In this document: in pieces, positions 1-6,912 of the stretch | How positions within the stretch are numbered: position 1 is the first letter of the stretch | Layout of the letters: every line of letters starts with the position of its first letter | From: an uncultured Geobacteraceae bacterium | Lineage (GTDB): Bacteria > Desulfobacterota > Desulfuromonadia > Geobacterales > Pseudopelobacteraceae | Assembly: GCA_903862245.1 (NCBI GenBank) | Contig: CAIOXL010000159.1 | Location: forward strand, 1-34,054 | DNA length: 34,054 bases | Reading direction: 5' to 3' | Notes under the pieces: model-generated | The model's database searches: none | What the model was told of the DNA's origin: nothing | The model's input: the letters and a program-made list of their open reading frames with translations, nothing else | Position numbers and translations under genes: made by a program

Positions 1-1
1 C

Positions 2-577
2 ATGATTCATACAAGGATTTTTATAACCGTACTGGCAATCACTCTTGGAGTGCTATATCAAACAGTAATTGCTGCTTCTGGACCACCACCACTGCAGCCA
101 GTTCACTATGTTGATTTAAATAAATATGCTGGCTTATGGTATGAAATTGCCCACAATCCGAACAAAAATGAAGAAGGTTGCCAAAATAGTGTTGTAAGAT
201 TTTCGATCAGAGAAGATGGCGAAATAGATATCCTGAACAGCTGTCGTGATAGAAAGGATGGTAAGTTACACCATGCTGATGCTCGTGGATGGGTAGTAGA
301 TGCATCCAGTAATTCAAGACTGAAAGTGTCTTACTTTTGGCCTTTCAGAAAAGAATACATGATTATTGACCAAGGGGAAGAGTACGAGTATGCAGTTTTC
401 TGTACTGCAGACAGAAAGTATATCTGGATAATCTCACGTACCCCTACAATTAGCAGCGACATGTTAGCCAAGGTTATCAGCAATATTGAAAAACAGGGAT
501 TTAATACTGGCGATTTAGAATATACTGAGCACTCTAAACACTCCCGATCAAATGCGGTGATATCCAAGAAACCATAA
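2..577 (+). CDS. Lipocalin family protein (Blc-like), secreted
   Basis: The 191-residue product starts with a hydrophobic signal segment (about residues 5-24, ending near VIAAS), so it is probably exported. The mature part opens with the lipocalin signature KYAGLWYEIA (about residues 41-50, the G-x-W motif), followed by alternating strand-like segments and a late YIWIISRTP stretch that matches the end of bacterial Blc-type lipocalins. Blc proteins bind fatty acids or lysophospholipids at the envelope. There is no lipobox cysteine, so this one would be periplasmic rather than a lipoprotein. The ATG lies at the second base of the window, so an upstream start or promoter cannot be assessed. The gene is clearly AT-richer than genes further right. 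The family call is secure; the ligand is unknown. Confidence 0.8.
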   Translation: MIHTRIFITVLAITLGVLYQTVIAASGPPPLQPVHYVDLNKYAGLWYEIAHNPNKNEEGCQNSVVRFSIREDGEIDILNSCRDRKDGKLHHADARGWVVDASSNSRLKVSYFWPFRKEYMIIDQGEEYEYAVFCTADRKYIWIISRTPTISSDMLAKVISNIEKQGFNTGDLEYTEHSKHSRSNAVISKKP

Positions 578-611
578 TAGTTCTAATGAGATGACAACGT
601 AACAACAATTG

Positions 612-1130
612 ATGCAGGCACTCTATAAAAGGTATCTCCACGTGCCCACTACGCGAAAAATGATTACACCTTCTGAAGCGACTCTTGCGGCTAATAAATG
701 GCGCTATTCACATCCTCTTGCCTTTGAACAACATCGAGCAGCAGCTTTTTTTGTGAGCGCAGTGATACTGGCGCTATTGAGTAGTTTGGATTTTTTGACA
801 GGCTACGAATTCGGCTTTTTTATATTCTACTTCATACCGGTTGCTATAGCAGCTTGGTATGGTGGAAGAAAAGAAGGCATTCTAATGGCTATAATGTGTG
901 GAATCTTTTGGTATCTTGCGGATCGGCTAACGCATCATCCGTATTCTCATCCATATTTTATATACTGGGAAACGTCCATGCGGTTGGTATCGTTTCTAAC
1001 TACTTCACTTACTCTATCCAGAATCAGGGATCTCGTGCTCAACGAAGAACAATTACTACAGGAACTTCTTGTTACCCGCGAAGAGTTAAGCCTGCATCAA
1101 CAATCAGATAAGGGAAGTACTTCCAAATAA
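612..1130 (+). CDS. Membrane protein resembling an N-terminal sensor domain without an output domain
   Basis: The protein of about 172 residues has a hydrophilic N-terminus of about 40 residues, then four likely membrane segments (about residues 45-62, 67-86, 91-108 and 122-140) and a short charged, Leu/Glu-rich C-terminal helix that could be a coiled coil. The motifs LDFLTGYEFGFFIFYFIPV, WYGG and YWETSMRLVSF are of the kind I recognise at the N-terminus of many Geobacter histidine kinases and diguanylate cyclases, where a coiled coil leads into GGDEF or kinase domains. Here the frame stops right after the coiled coil. It may be a stand-alone sensor subunit or the remnant of a larger signalling gene. 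The start is uncertain: TTG at 609 and ATG at 612 are adjacent and the ribosome binding site is weak. The function is not known. Confidence 0.6.
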   Translation: MQALYKRYLHVPTTRKMITPSEATLAANKWRYSHPLAFEQHRAAAFFVSAVILALLSSLDFLTGYEFGFFIFYFIPVAIAAWYGGRKEGILMAIMCGIFWYLADRLTHHPYSHPYFIYWETSMRLVSFLTTSLTLSRIRDLVLNEEQLLQELLVTREELSLHQQSDKGSTSK

Positions 1131-1230
1131 ACATGCAACGGGTCCACGTTGAAAACCGTCAATTAGTCACCGGTGGCATCAAGCATATCCCACTCGCCAA
1201 TCAGCAGTCCGGCACCATCCGGATAAGCTC

Positions 1231-1260
1231 AAAAGCCCCCGAGAAATCAGGGGCTTTTTC
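1231..1260 (+). terminator. Rho-independent terminator
   Basis: AAAAGCCCC (1231-1239) pairs with GGGGCTTTT (1250-1258) around a 10-base loop, and the descending arm ends in a run of T. It closes the transcription unit at 609-1130 and, because the ascending arm starts with four A, may act in both directions. Confidence 0.85.
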
Positions 1261-1331
1261 TATAATATATTGTCCAACTCCGTCCGATAGTGTACCTTTG
1301 CCGCCAAACTGCATGTATTGGAGGCACCCAT

Positions 1332-1883
1332 ATGAAGCGTTTCACTCTTTGTTGTTTTCTTGCCGTAATTTCACTGCTGGTTTTATCTGCCTGCACGAAA
1401 CAGGAAAAAACAGCTGATGCAGATAAAGCAGCCGTTAAAAGCCTGATGAAAAAATACTGCACAGCTGACTTGAACGGCGTGAACCTCAGCACAGAAAATT
1501 TCCTGAAATCAGGAATCAGTTCATTCATGGTTGCGGGTGATTCGGAACCGCCCGGATGGGACACGGTTACGCTGATAAAAGAATATGCCGTCACCTCAGT
1601 AGAATTACATGGCACAACTGCAACGGCCACCGTTTCCTACGATGTTCTGGGCGAAGTCCCCGGTGCTGAAGAGGTCGCCATTGACAAGAAGAAGGTACAG
1701 TACAGCTTTAGACTTGTAAAAAAAGAAGGCATCTGGAAACTGGTGACCCCTTCAGACCTTCAGCCGCACGTTTCTGTTCCCACCGCACTCCAGCATATTC
1801 AAAATCTCTATGACACCCAGAAAGAAAATCAGCCTAAGGCGCCGTACGTCATGCAGCGCTTAAAGCAGTTAATGGAGCAGTAA
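1332..1883 (+). CDS. Putative outer-envelope lipoprotein of unknown function
   Basis: The ATG at 1332 follows a GGAGG ribosome site at about 1320-1324. An in-frame codon further upstream at 1290 has no such site, so I start at 1332 (183 residues). The N-terminus is a lipoprotein signal: a KR n-region, a hydrophobic stretch, then LSAC with Cys at about residue 21, followed by Thr-Lys, not Asp, which fits outer-membrane sorting. The rest is a small alpha+beta domain (KSLMKKYCTADLNG, later strands such as TATATVSYDVLG and YSFRLVKKEGIWKLV) similar in style to NTF2-like or DUF4878-type lipoproteins, in which a strand pair ends in G-x-W-K-L. I cannot name the family with certainty. It lies directly upstream of the lpxL-type gene on the same strand. 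Confidence 0.75.
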   Translation: MKRFTLCCFLAVISLLVLSACTKQEKTADADKAAVKSLMKKYCTADLNGVNLSTENFLKSGISSFMVAGDSEPPGWDTVTLIKEYAVTSVELHGTTATATVSYDVLGEVPGAEEVAIDKKKVQYSFRLVKKEGIWKLVTPSDLQPHVSVPTALQHIQNLYDTQKENQPKAPYVMQRLKQLMEQ

Positions 1884-1975
1884 GCGGGTGAATCGCACCC
1901 GCAGCGGTGAGCACGTCTGGCACAAATCTTCCGTACAAATCACAACTACGTACTCAAAAGGAGCTTGGCTCGGTC

Positions 1976-2887
1976 ATGAAAGGTATAATCTGGTTCTTTC
2001 AAGTGGCGGTTTTTTACTGCTGTACTCTTGCATTTGCCTTTATCCCCGCAGGCCTGATCCGACCGGTTGGATGTTTCACAGGAAGGCTGGGTGGCATCCT
2101 GATTGCCAAGAGACGGCGTGTAGCCGTCGAAAACATCCGACTGGCACTGCCGTTTATGACGAACCACCCTGATTGGAACGGCCCCAGTCAGGATCCGGAG
2201 GAGTTGGCCCGCATGATGTTCTGCCATTTGGGAATGTCTTTTGTTGAAACATGCCGCCTGTACCATGGCAGGGGTAAAGAGGCATTGGAACGGATTGAAA
2301 TCAGGGGGTGGGAACATCTGGAAGCTGCCAAAGCACGCGGCAAAGGGGTAATCGTTCTTACCGGCCACTGCGGTAATTGGGAGTTGGCCGCGCTGACAAT
2401 TCCCCGGCGCTTCAACAGTGCCATGTCAGTTGTAGCCAGACGCCAGAACAATCCCTATCTGAACAAAATGGTCGAAAAGATGCGGCTGAATTATGGCAAC
2501 CAGATCATTTACAAAAACAACGCGTTAAAAAACATGCTGACAGTTATCCGCAAGAACGGTTTGATAGGGCTTCTGGCGGATCAGGCGGCATTTCCGAAGG
2601 ATGGCGCGCTGATCGATTTTCTTGGCCGCAAGGCATGGGCGACCAAAGCACCGGTACTTGTAGCTCGCAGGTCAGGGACCGCTGTTGTCCCGGCATTTAT
2701 CCATCGTGAAGCGGACCGGCATGTCATAGAGATGCATCCGGAACTTGTTTTTTCCGATGACACCTCCGAAGAGGGGGTAGCGCTAGATGTCCAGAACTAC
2801 TCCCGAACTATCGAAGACTTCGTTGTCCGGCATCCGGTTGACTGGTACTGGGTTCATCGCCGGTGGAAACGAGCCGAAAATTTATAA
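1976..2887 (+). CDS. lpxL: Lipid A biosynthesis lauroyl/myristoyl acyltransferase (LpxL/HtrB family)
   Basis: The 303-residue inner-membrane-anchored enzyme would transfer an acyl chain from acyl-ACP to Kdo-lipid A, a late step of lipopolysaccharide assembly. The start at 1976 is chosen because AAAGGAG lies just upstream (about 1957-1963); an in-frame ATG at 1907 has no such site. The protein has an N-terminal hydrophobic segment (about residues 3-30) and then the HX4E catalytic box of the lysophospholipid acyltransferase superfamily, TGHCGNWE, with His131 and Glu136. GLLADQ and VVPAFIHRE follow as expected, and the C-terminus PVDWYWVHRRWK is typical of the family. The length is normal (about 300). 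Acyl-chain specificity cannot be read from sequence; paralogues LpxM/LpxP are alternatives. Confidence 0.88.
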   Translation: MKGIIWFFQVAVFYCCTLAFAFIPAGLIRPVGCFTGRLGGILIAKRRRVAVENIRLALPFMTNHPDWNGPSQDPEELARMMFCHLGMSFVETCRLYHGRGKEALERIEIRGWEHLEAAKARGKGVIVLTGHCGNWELAALTIPRRFNSAMSVVARRQNNPYLNKMVEKMRLNYGNQIIYKNNALKNMLTVIRKNGLIGLLADQAAFPKDGALIDFLGRKAWATKAPVLVARRSGTAVVPAFIHREADRHVIEMHPELVFSDDTSEEGVALDVQNYSRTIEDFVVRHPVDWYWVHRRWKRAENL

Positions 2888-2897
2888 CCGATGAGGT

Positions 2898-2967
2898 TCT
2901 TGCAAAAGTCCAAAAAGGTCCCCTCCCGTCAAGGGAGGGGGAGAATGTTTTTAAGACTTTTGCAAGA
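2898..2967. repeat. 70-bp nested palindrome (possible dispersed extragenic repeat)
   Basis: Outer 13-bp arms TCTTGCAAAAGTC (2898-2910) and GACTTTTGCAAGA (2955-2967) are perfect inverted repeats. Inside them is a second perfect stem, CCCCTCCC (2920-2927) with GGGAGGGG (2933-2940) around a GTCAA loop. It fills most of the gap between lpxL and the MazG-like gene. It could form a strong structure in RNA and might terminate transcription, but there is no proper T-run after the inner stem. The two-tier symmetry resembles miniature mobile or extragenic palindromic elements; only one copy is in this window. Confidence 0.65.
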
Positions 2968-3023
2968 GTCTCAGCTGTTCGCAGTAGTACGTACCTCAAG
3001 GCAGACAGGAAAAATGAGGACAC

Positions 3024-3353
3024 ATGAAAAGTACGAATTTTAGAGCAATCGTTGAACGTTCCGTGCACATTCGCACGCTCTACCATCAGTTAGAAAGGCA
3101 GCACCATGAAACAGAATGGAGTGTAGAAGAGGATGCATTAGCTTTTCTGACAGATGCCGGCCTGGTCGGGCGCCTGGCCATGGCTCAACAGGGACGGTGG
3201 CCGACTGAGGAGGAACCCGCACCAGAACTGGAGCATAAGCTTGGCGAATGTATCTGGTGGCTGATTATTTTGGCTGAACGTATGAACATTGACAGTTGTG
3301 ACGCGTTGGAGATTTTTTTGTCCAAAACAGAGGAGCAGTTAGCACGCCGCTAA
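3024..3353 (+). CDS. MazG-like all-alpha nucleotide pyrophosphohydrolase family protein
   Basis: This is a 109-residue, mostly helical protein. Its second half, ELEHKLGECIWWLIILAER then IDSCDALEIFLSKTEEQL, follows the MazG pattern of an E-x-x-E/D metal-binding helix, a W-rich hydrophobic helix and a K-x-x-E-x-L helix near the end. MazG-type enzymes hydrolyse (d)NTPs to NMPs and pyrophosphate, often for house-cleaning. The usual Asp of the second E-x-x-D element appears to be Glu here (GEC), and the first acidic cluster (WSVEEDALAFLTD) is short, so activity is uncertain. The start ATG has an AGGA ribosome site about 6 bases upstream. It stands alone between the nested palindrome and a gene-poor region. 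Confidence 0.6.
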   Translation: MKSTNFRAIVERSVHIRTLYHQLERQHHETEWSVEEDALAFLTDAGLVGRLAMAQQGRWPTEEEPAPELEHKLGECIWWLIILAERMNIDSCDALEIFLSKTEEQLARR

Positions 3354-3451
3354 GGGCTATCGCTATAACAGTTGGCCTCGACTGAATTTTTATTTATTTT
3401 CACTAAACAGCAGTGTCGTCATCGAACAGGTAACTGCTGGGAGAGTTGATA

Positions 3452-3662
3452 GCTGCGGAAGAGGCTACAAAAACAGGAGTCATCACTGGAGCTGGCTTTT
3501 TGCGTGGTTTTGTCAGCCGGTGGTGCCTTCAAGTCGACTGCTATATCCAATGGCTTTAACGCTCTACTCAGAACTGACAAAGACGCATACCAGTGGTATC
3601 AGGATAACCTGTATATCCTCAACAAGGGGTTCCTGTATGATCCACCTGTAGCGGGACAGTAA
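3452..3662 (+). pseudogene. Possible degraded or frameshifted small ORF
   Basis: The 520-bp stretch 3354-3874 has no intact gene. Within it, the frame ending at TAA 3660-3662 reads a plausible C-terminus (SNGFNALLRTDKDAYQWYQD, then a tail ending DPPVAGQ) with no in-frame ATG; a stop lies at 3447-3449. Another frame reads AAEEATKTGVITGAGF (about 3452-3499) just upstream, as if one frameshift near 3500-3520 separated the two halves. A terminator follows at 3726. I do not recognise the family. This may be a remnant or coincidence. Confidence 0.3.
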
Positions 3663-3725
3663 TGCTGCTGTAATAATGGCAGAAAAACTGGTATAGTTGC
3701 TGACAGGTGCATGGCCACCGCCCCG

Positions 3726-3754
3726 AAAACCCGCTGGAAACAGCGGGTTTTTTA
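3726..3754 (+). terminator. Rho-independent terminator
   Basis: AAAACCCGCTG (3726-3736) pairs perfectly with CAGCGGGTTTT (3741-3751) around a GAAA tetraloop, followed by more T. It is a strong hairpin that ends whatever transcribes 3354-3725, which supports a former gene in that stretch. The A-rich ascending arm could also terminate from the other side. Confidence 0.88.
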
Positions 3755-3874
3755 GTTGCATGATACCCATACGCTCAACTGATGTGCGGTTATGGTGTCC
3801 CTTGTATCCGGCAATACAGACGGCCCGTTATCAGACTGTGAACAGAAACTCCGTCTCCCGAAAGGAAGTGCCGC

Positions 3875-5128
3875 ATGCACCCTCCGTCCGCCCACATTCA
3901 GCCCAGCCTCAGCGAAGACACCCGCCAACAGATGATCGACGCCAACCGCCGTGAGTACGGCCGCCTGTACGACCTGCTGACCTTTGCCACTCCTGATCAG
4001 CTGGCAGCGGCATCCGCCGAGCGGGCGGAGCTGCTGCAGTGGCTGGACCAGCGAGCCGCCTTTGGCTACGCCGAAACCAAGGTGAACTGCACCGGCCTCT
4101 CCCCCGGCTGCAGAAGCTGCGGGGACGGCAGCTGGTCCTGCCTGTTCATCAATGGCCGCTGTAACGGCCGCTGTTTCTACTGCCCCACACCGCAGGACGA
4201 TGACGGGCCGCCGGTGACCAATGGCCTCCCCTTCACCTCTCCGGAGGATTATGCCGCCTATGTGGCCGCACTCGGCTTCAACGGCGTCAGCATCAGCGGC
4301 GGCGAACCACTGCTGACACCGGAACTGGCCATCTCTTACCTGAGCGCAGTCCGCAGGCGCTGCGGAGACACACTTCACCTCTGGCTCTATACCAACGGCA
4401 CCCTGCTCACGGCCGATCTCTGCAGCCGACTCCGGGATGCGGGGCTGAACGAGATCCGTTTTGACCTGGGCGCCGTCCGGTATAATCTCAAAAAACTGCG
4501 TCTGGCCATCGGCTGTATTGAAACGGTAACGGTGGAAATCCCGGCGGTGCCGGAGGATGAGGAATTGCTGAGGGGGAAGATGGTTGAAATGGCCGAGGCG
4601 GGGGTCAAGCATCTCAATCTGCATCAGATGCGCTTGACGCCCCATAACTTCGGCCCGCTGACGGAGCGGGGCTACACTTTTCTCCATGGTGAAAAAATCA
4701 CGGTTCTGGAATCGGAACTTTCTGCCCTCCGCCTGGTTCGTTACGGGCTGGAGCAGGGTATTCCGCTACCGGTAAATTACTGTTCATTTCCCTACAAACG
4801 CCGCTTCCAGCATGCCGCCGCCCGGCGCCGGGCGGCCCTCACCGTCTGCACGCCCGATGAAACGGTGACGGAGTCCGGCTATCTGCGGACCATTTCAGCA
4901 GCGGGGGTTCGTTACTTCGAAACGGCCTTCCTGCAGCATCCAAGCTACCGCTGTCCCTTTGAAAAAATTGTGCTGGAAACCGGCCGCGCCCTGTATCTGG
5001 AGCGACGACCGCTGACGCCGGTACTGGAACTGTCGACCGCAGAACGGGCCGCTTTGGCAGGGGGGGAGCCACCGGAGAGGATTGCCCGGTTTGAGCAGAT
5101 TGTGTGCGGCATGGCCGAATATTTCTGA
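3875..5128 (+). CDS. Radical SAM protein with extra N-terminal cysteines
   Basis: The 417-residue protein carries the radical SAM cluster motif C96-x3-C100-x2-C103 (CNGRCFYC), which binds a [4Fe-4S] cluster that cleaves S-adenosylmethionine. GGEPLL downstream is the SAM-binding GGE motif, and VSISGGEPLL and LWLYTNGTLL fit strands of the TIM barrel. Unusually, four more cysteines (C72, C79, C82, C89; C-x6-C-x2-C-x6-C) sit directly ahead of the canonical motif, and two more occur in the C-terminal half (CSFPYKRR and LTVCTPDE). These could ligate an auxiliary cluster. The start has AAAGGAAG at about 3861-3868. No substrate peptide or partner gene lies next to it. The substrate is unknown; it is clearly a radical SAM enzyme and not recognisably PflA, BioB, MoaA or a standard SPASM maturase. 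Confidence 0.85.
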   Translation: MHPPSAHIQPSLSEDTRQQMIDANRREYGRLYDLLTFATPDQLAAASAERAELLQWLDQRAAFGYAETKVNCTGLSPGCRSCGDGSWSCLFINGRCNGRCFYCPTPQDDDGPPVTNGLPFTSPEDYAAYVAALGFNGVSISGGEPLLTPELAISYLSAVRRRCGDTLHLWLYTNGTLLTADLCSRLRDAGLNEIRFDLGAVRYNLKKLRLAIGCIETVTVEIPAVPEDEELLRGKMVEMAEAGVKHLNLHQMRLTPHNFGPLTERGYTFLHGEKITVLESELSALRLVRYGLEQGIPLPVNYCSFPYKRRFQHAAARRRAALTVCTPDETVTESGYLRTISAAGVRYFETAFLQHPSYRCPFEKIVLETGRALYLERRPLTPVLELSTAERAALAGGEPPERIARFEQIVCGMAEYF

Positions 5129-5144
5129 TAGGTTCAACGCCCGA

Positions 5145-5585
5145 TTACGGCAGAACGACAAGCAGTACCCCGCCAGCAAGCACGCCCAGATTACAGAGCG
5201 CGGAAACACCGTGCAGCCGGGAGAATTCCTTTCTGAGGGGGTGATCTGGTCCGGTTGACTCAAAGGAGACGATCTGGCGTTTCAGTTCAGCGGCACGGGG
5301 CACCACGTAGATCGACTGGAATGATGTTACCACCAGCATGACCACCAGCACGATGACCGGCAGCTTGGCATCGAAGCCGCGACCGGCCAGACGACAGATC
5401 AGTGCTATCACCCCGCAGGCCAGACTCCAGCGGAAATACCCAGGGAACAGGTTGCCCACAATACGTCCGGCAACATCACGGCTTTCGGTTTTGAAGAGAA
5501 TCGGTGTCAGCATCAGGGTAAAGATGGCGTTGCCGCCGGCCCAGAGACTGATTGCCAACCGGTACAGCATATCCAGATACTGCAT
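5145..5585 (-). CDS. DUF4149-type integral membrane protein
   Basis: The 146-residue protein has four predicted membrane helices (about residues 5-27, 48-67, 74-93 and 125-145). The opening LAISLWAGGNAIFTLMLTPILF and AGRIVGNLFPGYF are characteristic of the DUF4149/TMEM205-like group, whose bacterial role is not established. The loop between helices 3 and 4 holds a charged segment and RKEFSRLHGVSALCN, which is also usual in this group. The gene converges on the radical SAM gene, with a gap of 16 bases between the stops. Its ATG has AAGGAGT just upstream (reading the minus strand). It is probably monocistronic. Confidence 0.72.
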   Translation of the reverse strand: MQYLDMLYRLAISLWAGGNAIFTLMLTPILFKTESRDVAGRIVGNLFPGYFRWSLACGVIALICRLAGRGFDAKLPVIVLVVMLVVTSFQSIYVVPRAAELKRQIVSFESTGPDHPLRKEFSRLHGVSALCNLGVLAGGVLLVVLP

Positions 5586-5738
5586 ACATAACTCCTTGTT
5601 TTTAGAGGTTTTCTGGCTGAGCTCTTCACCACATAGAGCGGCTCACTTCAGTAACTTGTCACTGTTCAGCAGAAAAATGATTTCCGGCTGACAGCATCTG
5701 CCCTACCCTTCTACCACAGTATCTCTGATAAAACCACG

Positions 5739-5767
5739 TTGACGGTGCCCTGTTCCAGTGTTACGTT
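5739..5767 (+). promoter_or_regulatory. Possible sigma-70 promoter of the ABC transporter operon
   Basis: TTGACG (5739-5744) and TACGTT (5762-5767) are separated by 17 bp, about 70 bp before the binding-protein start. The rest of the 249-bp gap 5586-5834 shows nothing else clear. This is a consensus-style match only. Confidence 0.38.
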
Positions 5768-5834
5768 ACCTGCTATCCACCATACCGGCATGAAGAGGGA
5801 GGCATGGATGAATAATTTGCTCAGGAGGTCACAG

Positions 5835-6830
5835 GTGAAGAACATGATAAAAGTGGTTGTGGCGTTGTTGTTAAGTTCACTCGTTCCGGTTGCAACGGTT
5901 ATGGCAGCCGCCCCGCCCCAGAAGATCGTCATCGGGATTTCCAAAATCGTTGCCCATCCGGCACTGGACGCGGTCGAAAAAGGCATTCAGGATGAGTTGG
6001 CTGCTGCAAAGATCACCGCAACCTTTGATCTGCAGAACGCCAATGGTGATATCGGCACAGCCGCCTCCATCGCTAACAAGTTCCAGACGGAAAAGGTGAC
6101 CCTGGCCGTCGGCATCGCCACCCCCACCTCCCAATCGCTGGTCAATACCCTGAAAGGGATTCCAATTGTATTTTCTGCGGTAACCGACCCGGTCAAAGCC
6201 GGTCTCGTTCCGTCGCTGAAGGGTTCTATCAAGCCGGTCACCGGTGTGTCGGATATGACCCCGGTTAAACAGCAGATCGAACTGCTGCTCAGAATGAAAA
6301 AAATCAAGCGTCTCGGCCATATCTACACCAGCTCCGAGGAAAATGCTGTTGTCCTGGCGGATGTCGTCAAGCAGGCCTGCAAAGAAATGGGAATCGAATA
6401 TGTGGAAACAACGGTTTCCAAGTCAGCCGAGGTGAAGCAGGCGGTTCAGGCGATTATCAAACGGGTGGATGCACTCTACATTAGCACCGACAACACCGTG
6501 GTATCAGCCCTGAGCGCCATCACTGACGTCGCCGCCAAGAACAAAATTCCGATCATGTCGGCAGATCCGAGCTCGGCAGAGAAGTACCCGGTCCTGGCAG
6601 CATGGGGATTTGATTATTACAAAATGGGACGGGCAACCGGAAAGATCGTCATTGAAATTCTGAACGGCAAGAAGGCCGAGAAGATCCCGACCCTCTTCAT
6701 GAGTAAAGCATCCGATGTTGACCTGCTGATCAATCTTGATGTCGCCAAAAAACTTGGTATTACCATCCCGAAAGACATTGTGAAAGTCGCCAACAAAGTC
6801 GTTGAAAACGGCAAACTGCGCACTAAATAG
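5835..6830 (+). CDS. ABC transporter periplasmic substrate-binding protein (PF04392-type, TrpX-like)
   Basis: The product of about 331 residues has a Sec signal peptide (KNMIKVVVALLLSSLVPVA, cleavage near VMAAAPP). The mature protein begins KIVIGISKIVAHPALDAVEKG, typical of the PF04392 group of binding proteins that work with LivH-like permeases. Typical later segments are ASIANKFQTEKVTLAVGIAT, IPIVFSAVTDPV and GFDYYKMGRATG. I start at GTG 5835 because AGGAGGT lies 5 bases upstream; ATG 5808, also preceded by a purine-rich site, is an alternative. It is the first gene of an operon with the permease and ATPase. Characterised relatives bind aromatic amino acids (TrpX), but no ligand can be assigned here. 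No lipobox is present, as expected in a Gram-negative. Confidence 0.85.
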   Translation: MKNMIKVVVALLLSSLVPVATVMAAAPPQKIVIGISKIVAHPALDAVEKGIQDELAAAKITATFDLQNANGDIGTAASIANKFQTEKVTLAVGIATPTSQSLVNTLKGIPIVFSAVTDPVKAGLVPSLKGSIKPVTGVSDMTPVKQQIELLLRMKKIKRLGHIYTSSEENAVVLADVVKQACKEMGIEYVETTVSKSAEVKQAVQAIIKRVDALYISTDNTVVSALSAITDVAAKNKIPIMSADPSSAEKYPVLAAWGFDYYKMGRATGKIVIEILNGKKAEKIPTLFMSKASDVDLLINLDVAKKLGITIPKDIVKVANKVVENGKLRTK

Positions 6831-6839
6831 CCTCTCTTC

Positions 6840-6870
6840 TGCCCGGCAGCCGTTCGCCGACTGCCGGGCA
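6840..6870 (+). terminator. GC-rich intercistronic hairpin without T-tract
   Basis: TGCCCGGCAG (6840-6849) pairs perfectly with CTGCCGGGCA (6861-6870), 9 bases after the binding-protein stop codon. There is no T-run, so it more likely protects the 3' end of the binding-protein mRNA, or attenuates, than terminates fully. This is common where the binding protein must outnumber the membrane parts. Confidence 0.6.
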
Positions 6871-6912
6871 TCCTCACCCCACCACTTCTAAAAAGGTTGA
6901 AACGGTTCTGTC

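Noticed and set aside
1133-1417. 94-codon plus-strand open frame after the sensor-like gene
   Set aside because: It runs through a strong terminator and into the lipoprotein gene in another frame.
3564-3770. 68-codon minus-strand open frame in the gene-poor stretch
   Set aside because: It begins inside the terminator region, with no ribosome site, and opposes the possible plus-strand remnant.
3752-4687. 311-codon minus-strand open frame opposite the radical SAM gene
   Set aside because: It reads through a strong terminator and a gene with clear catalytic motifs; its composition is that of a shadow.
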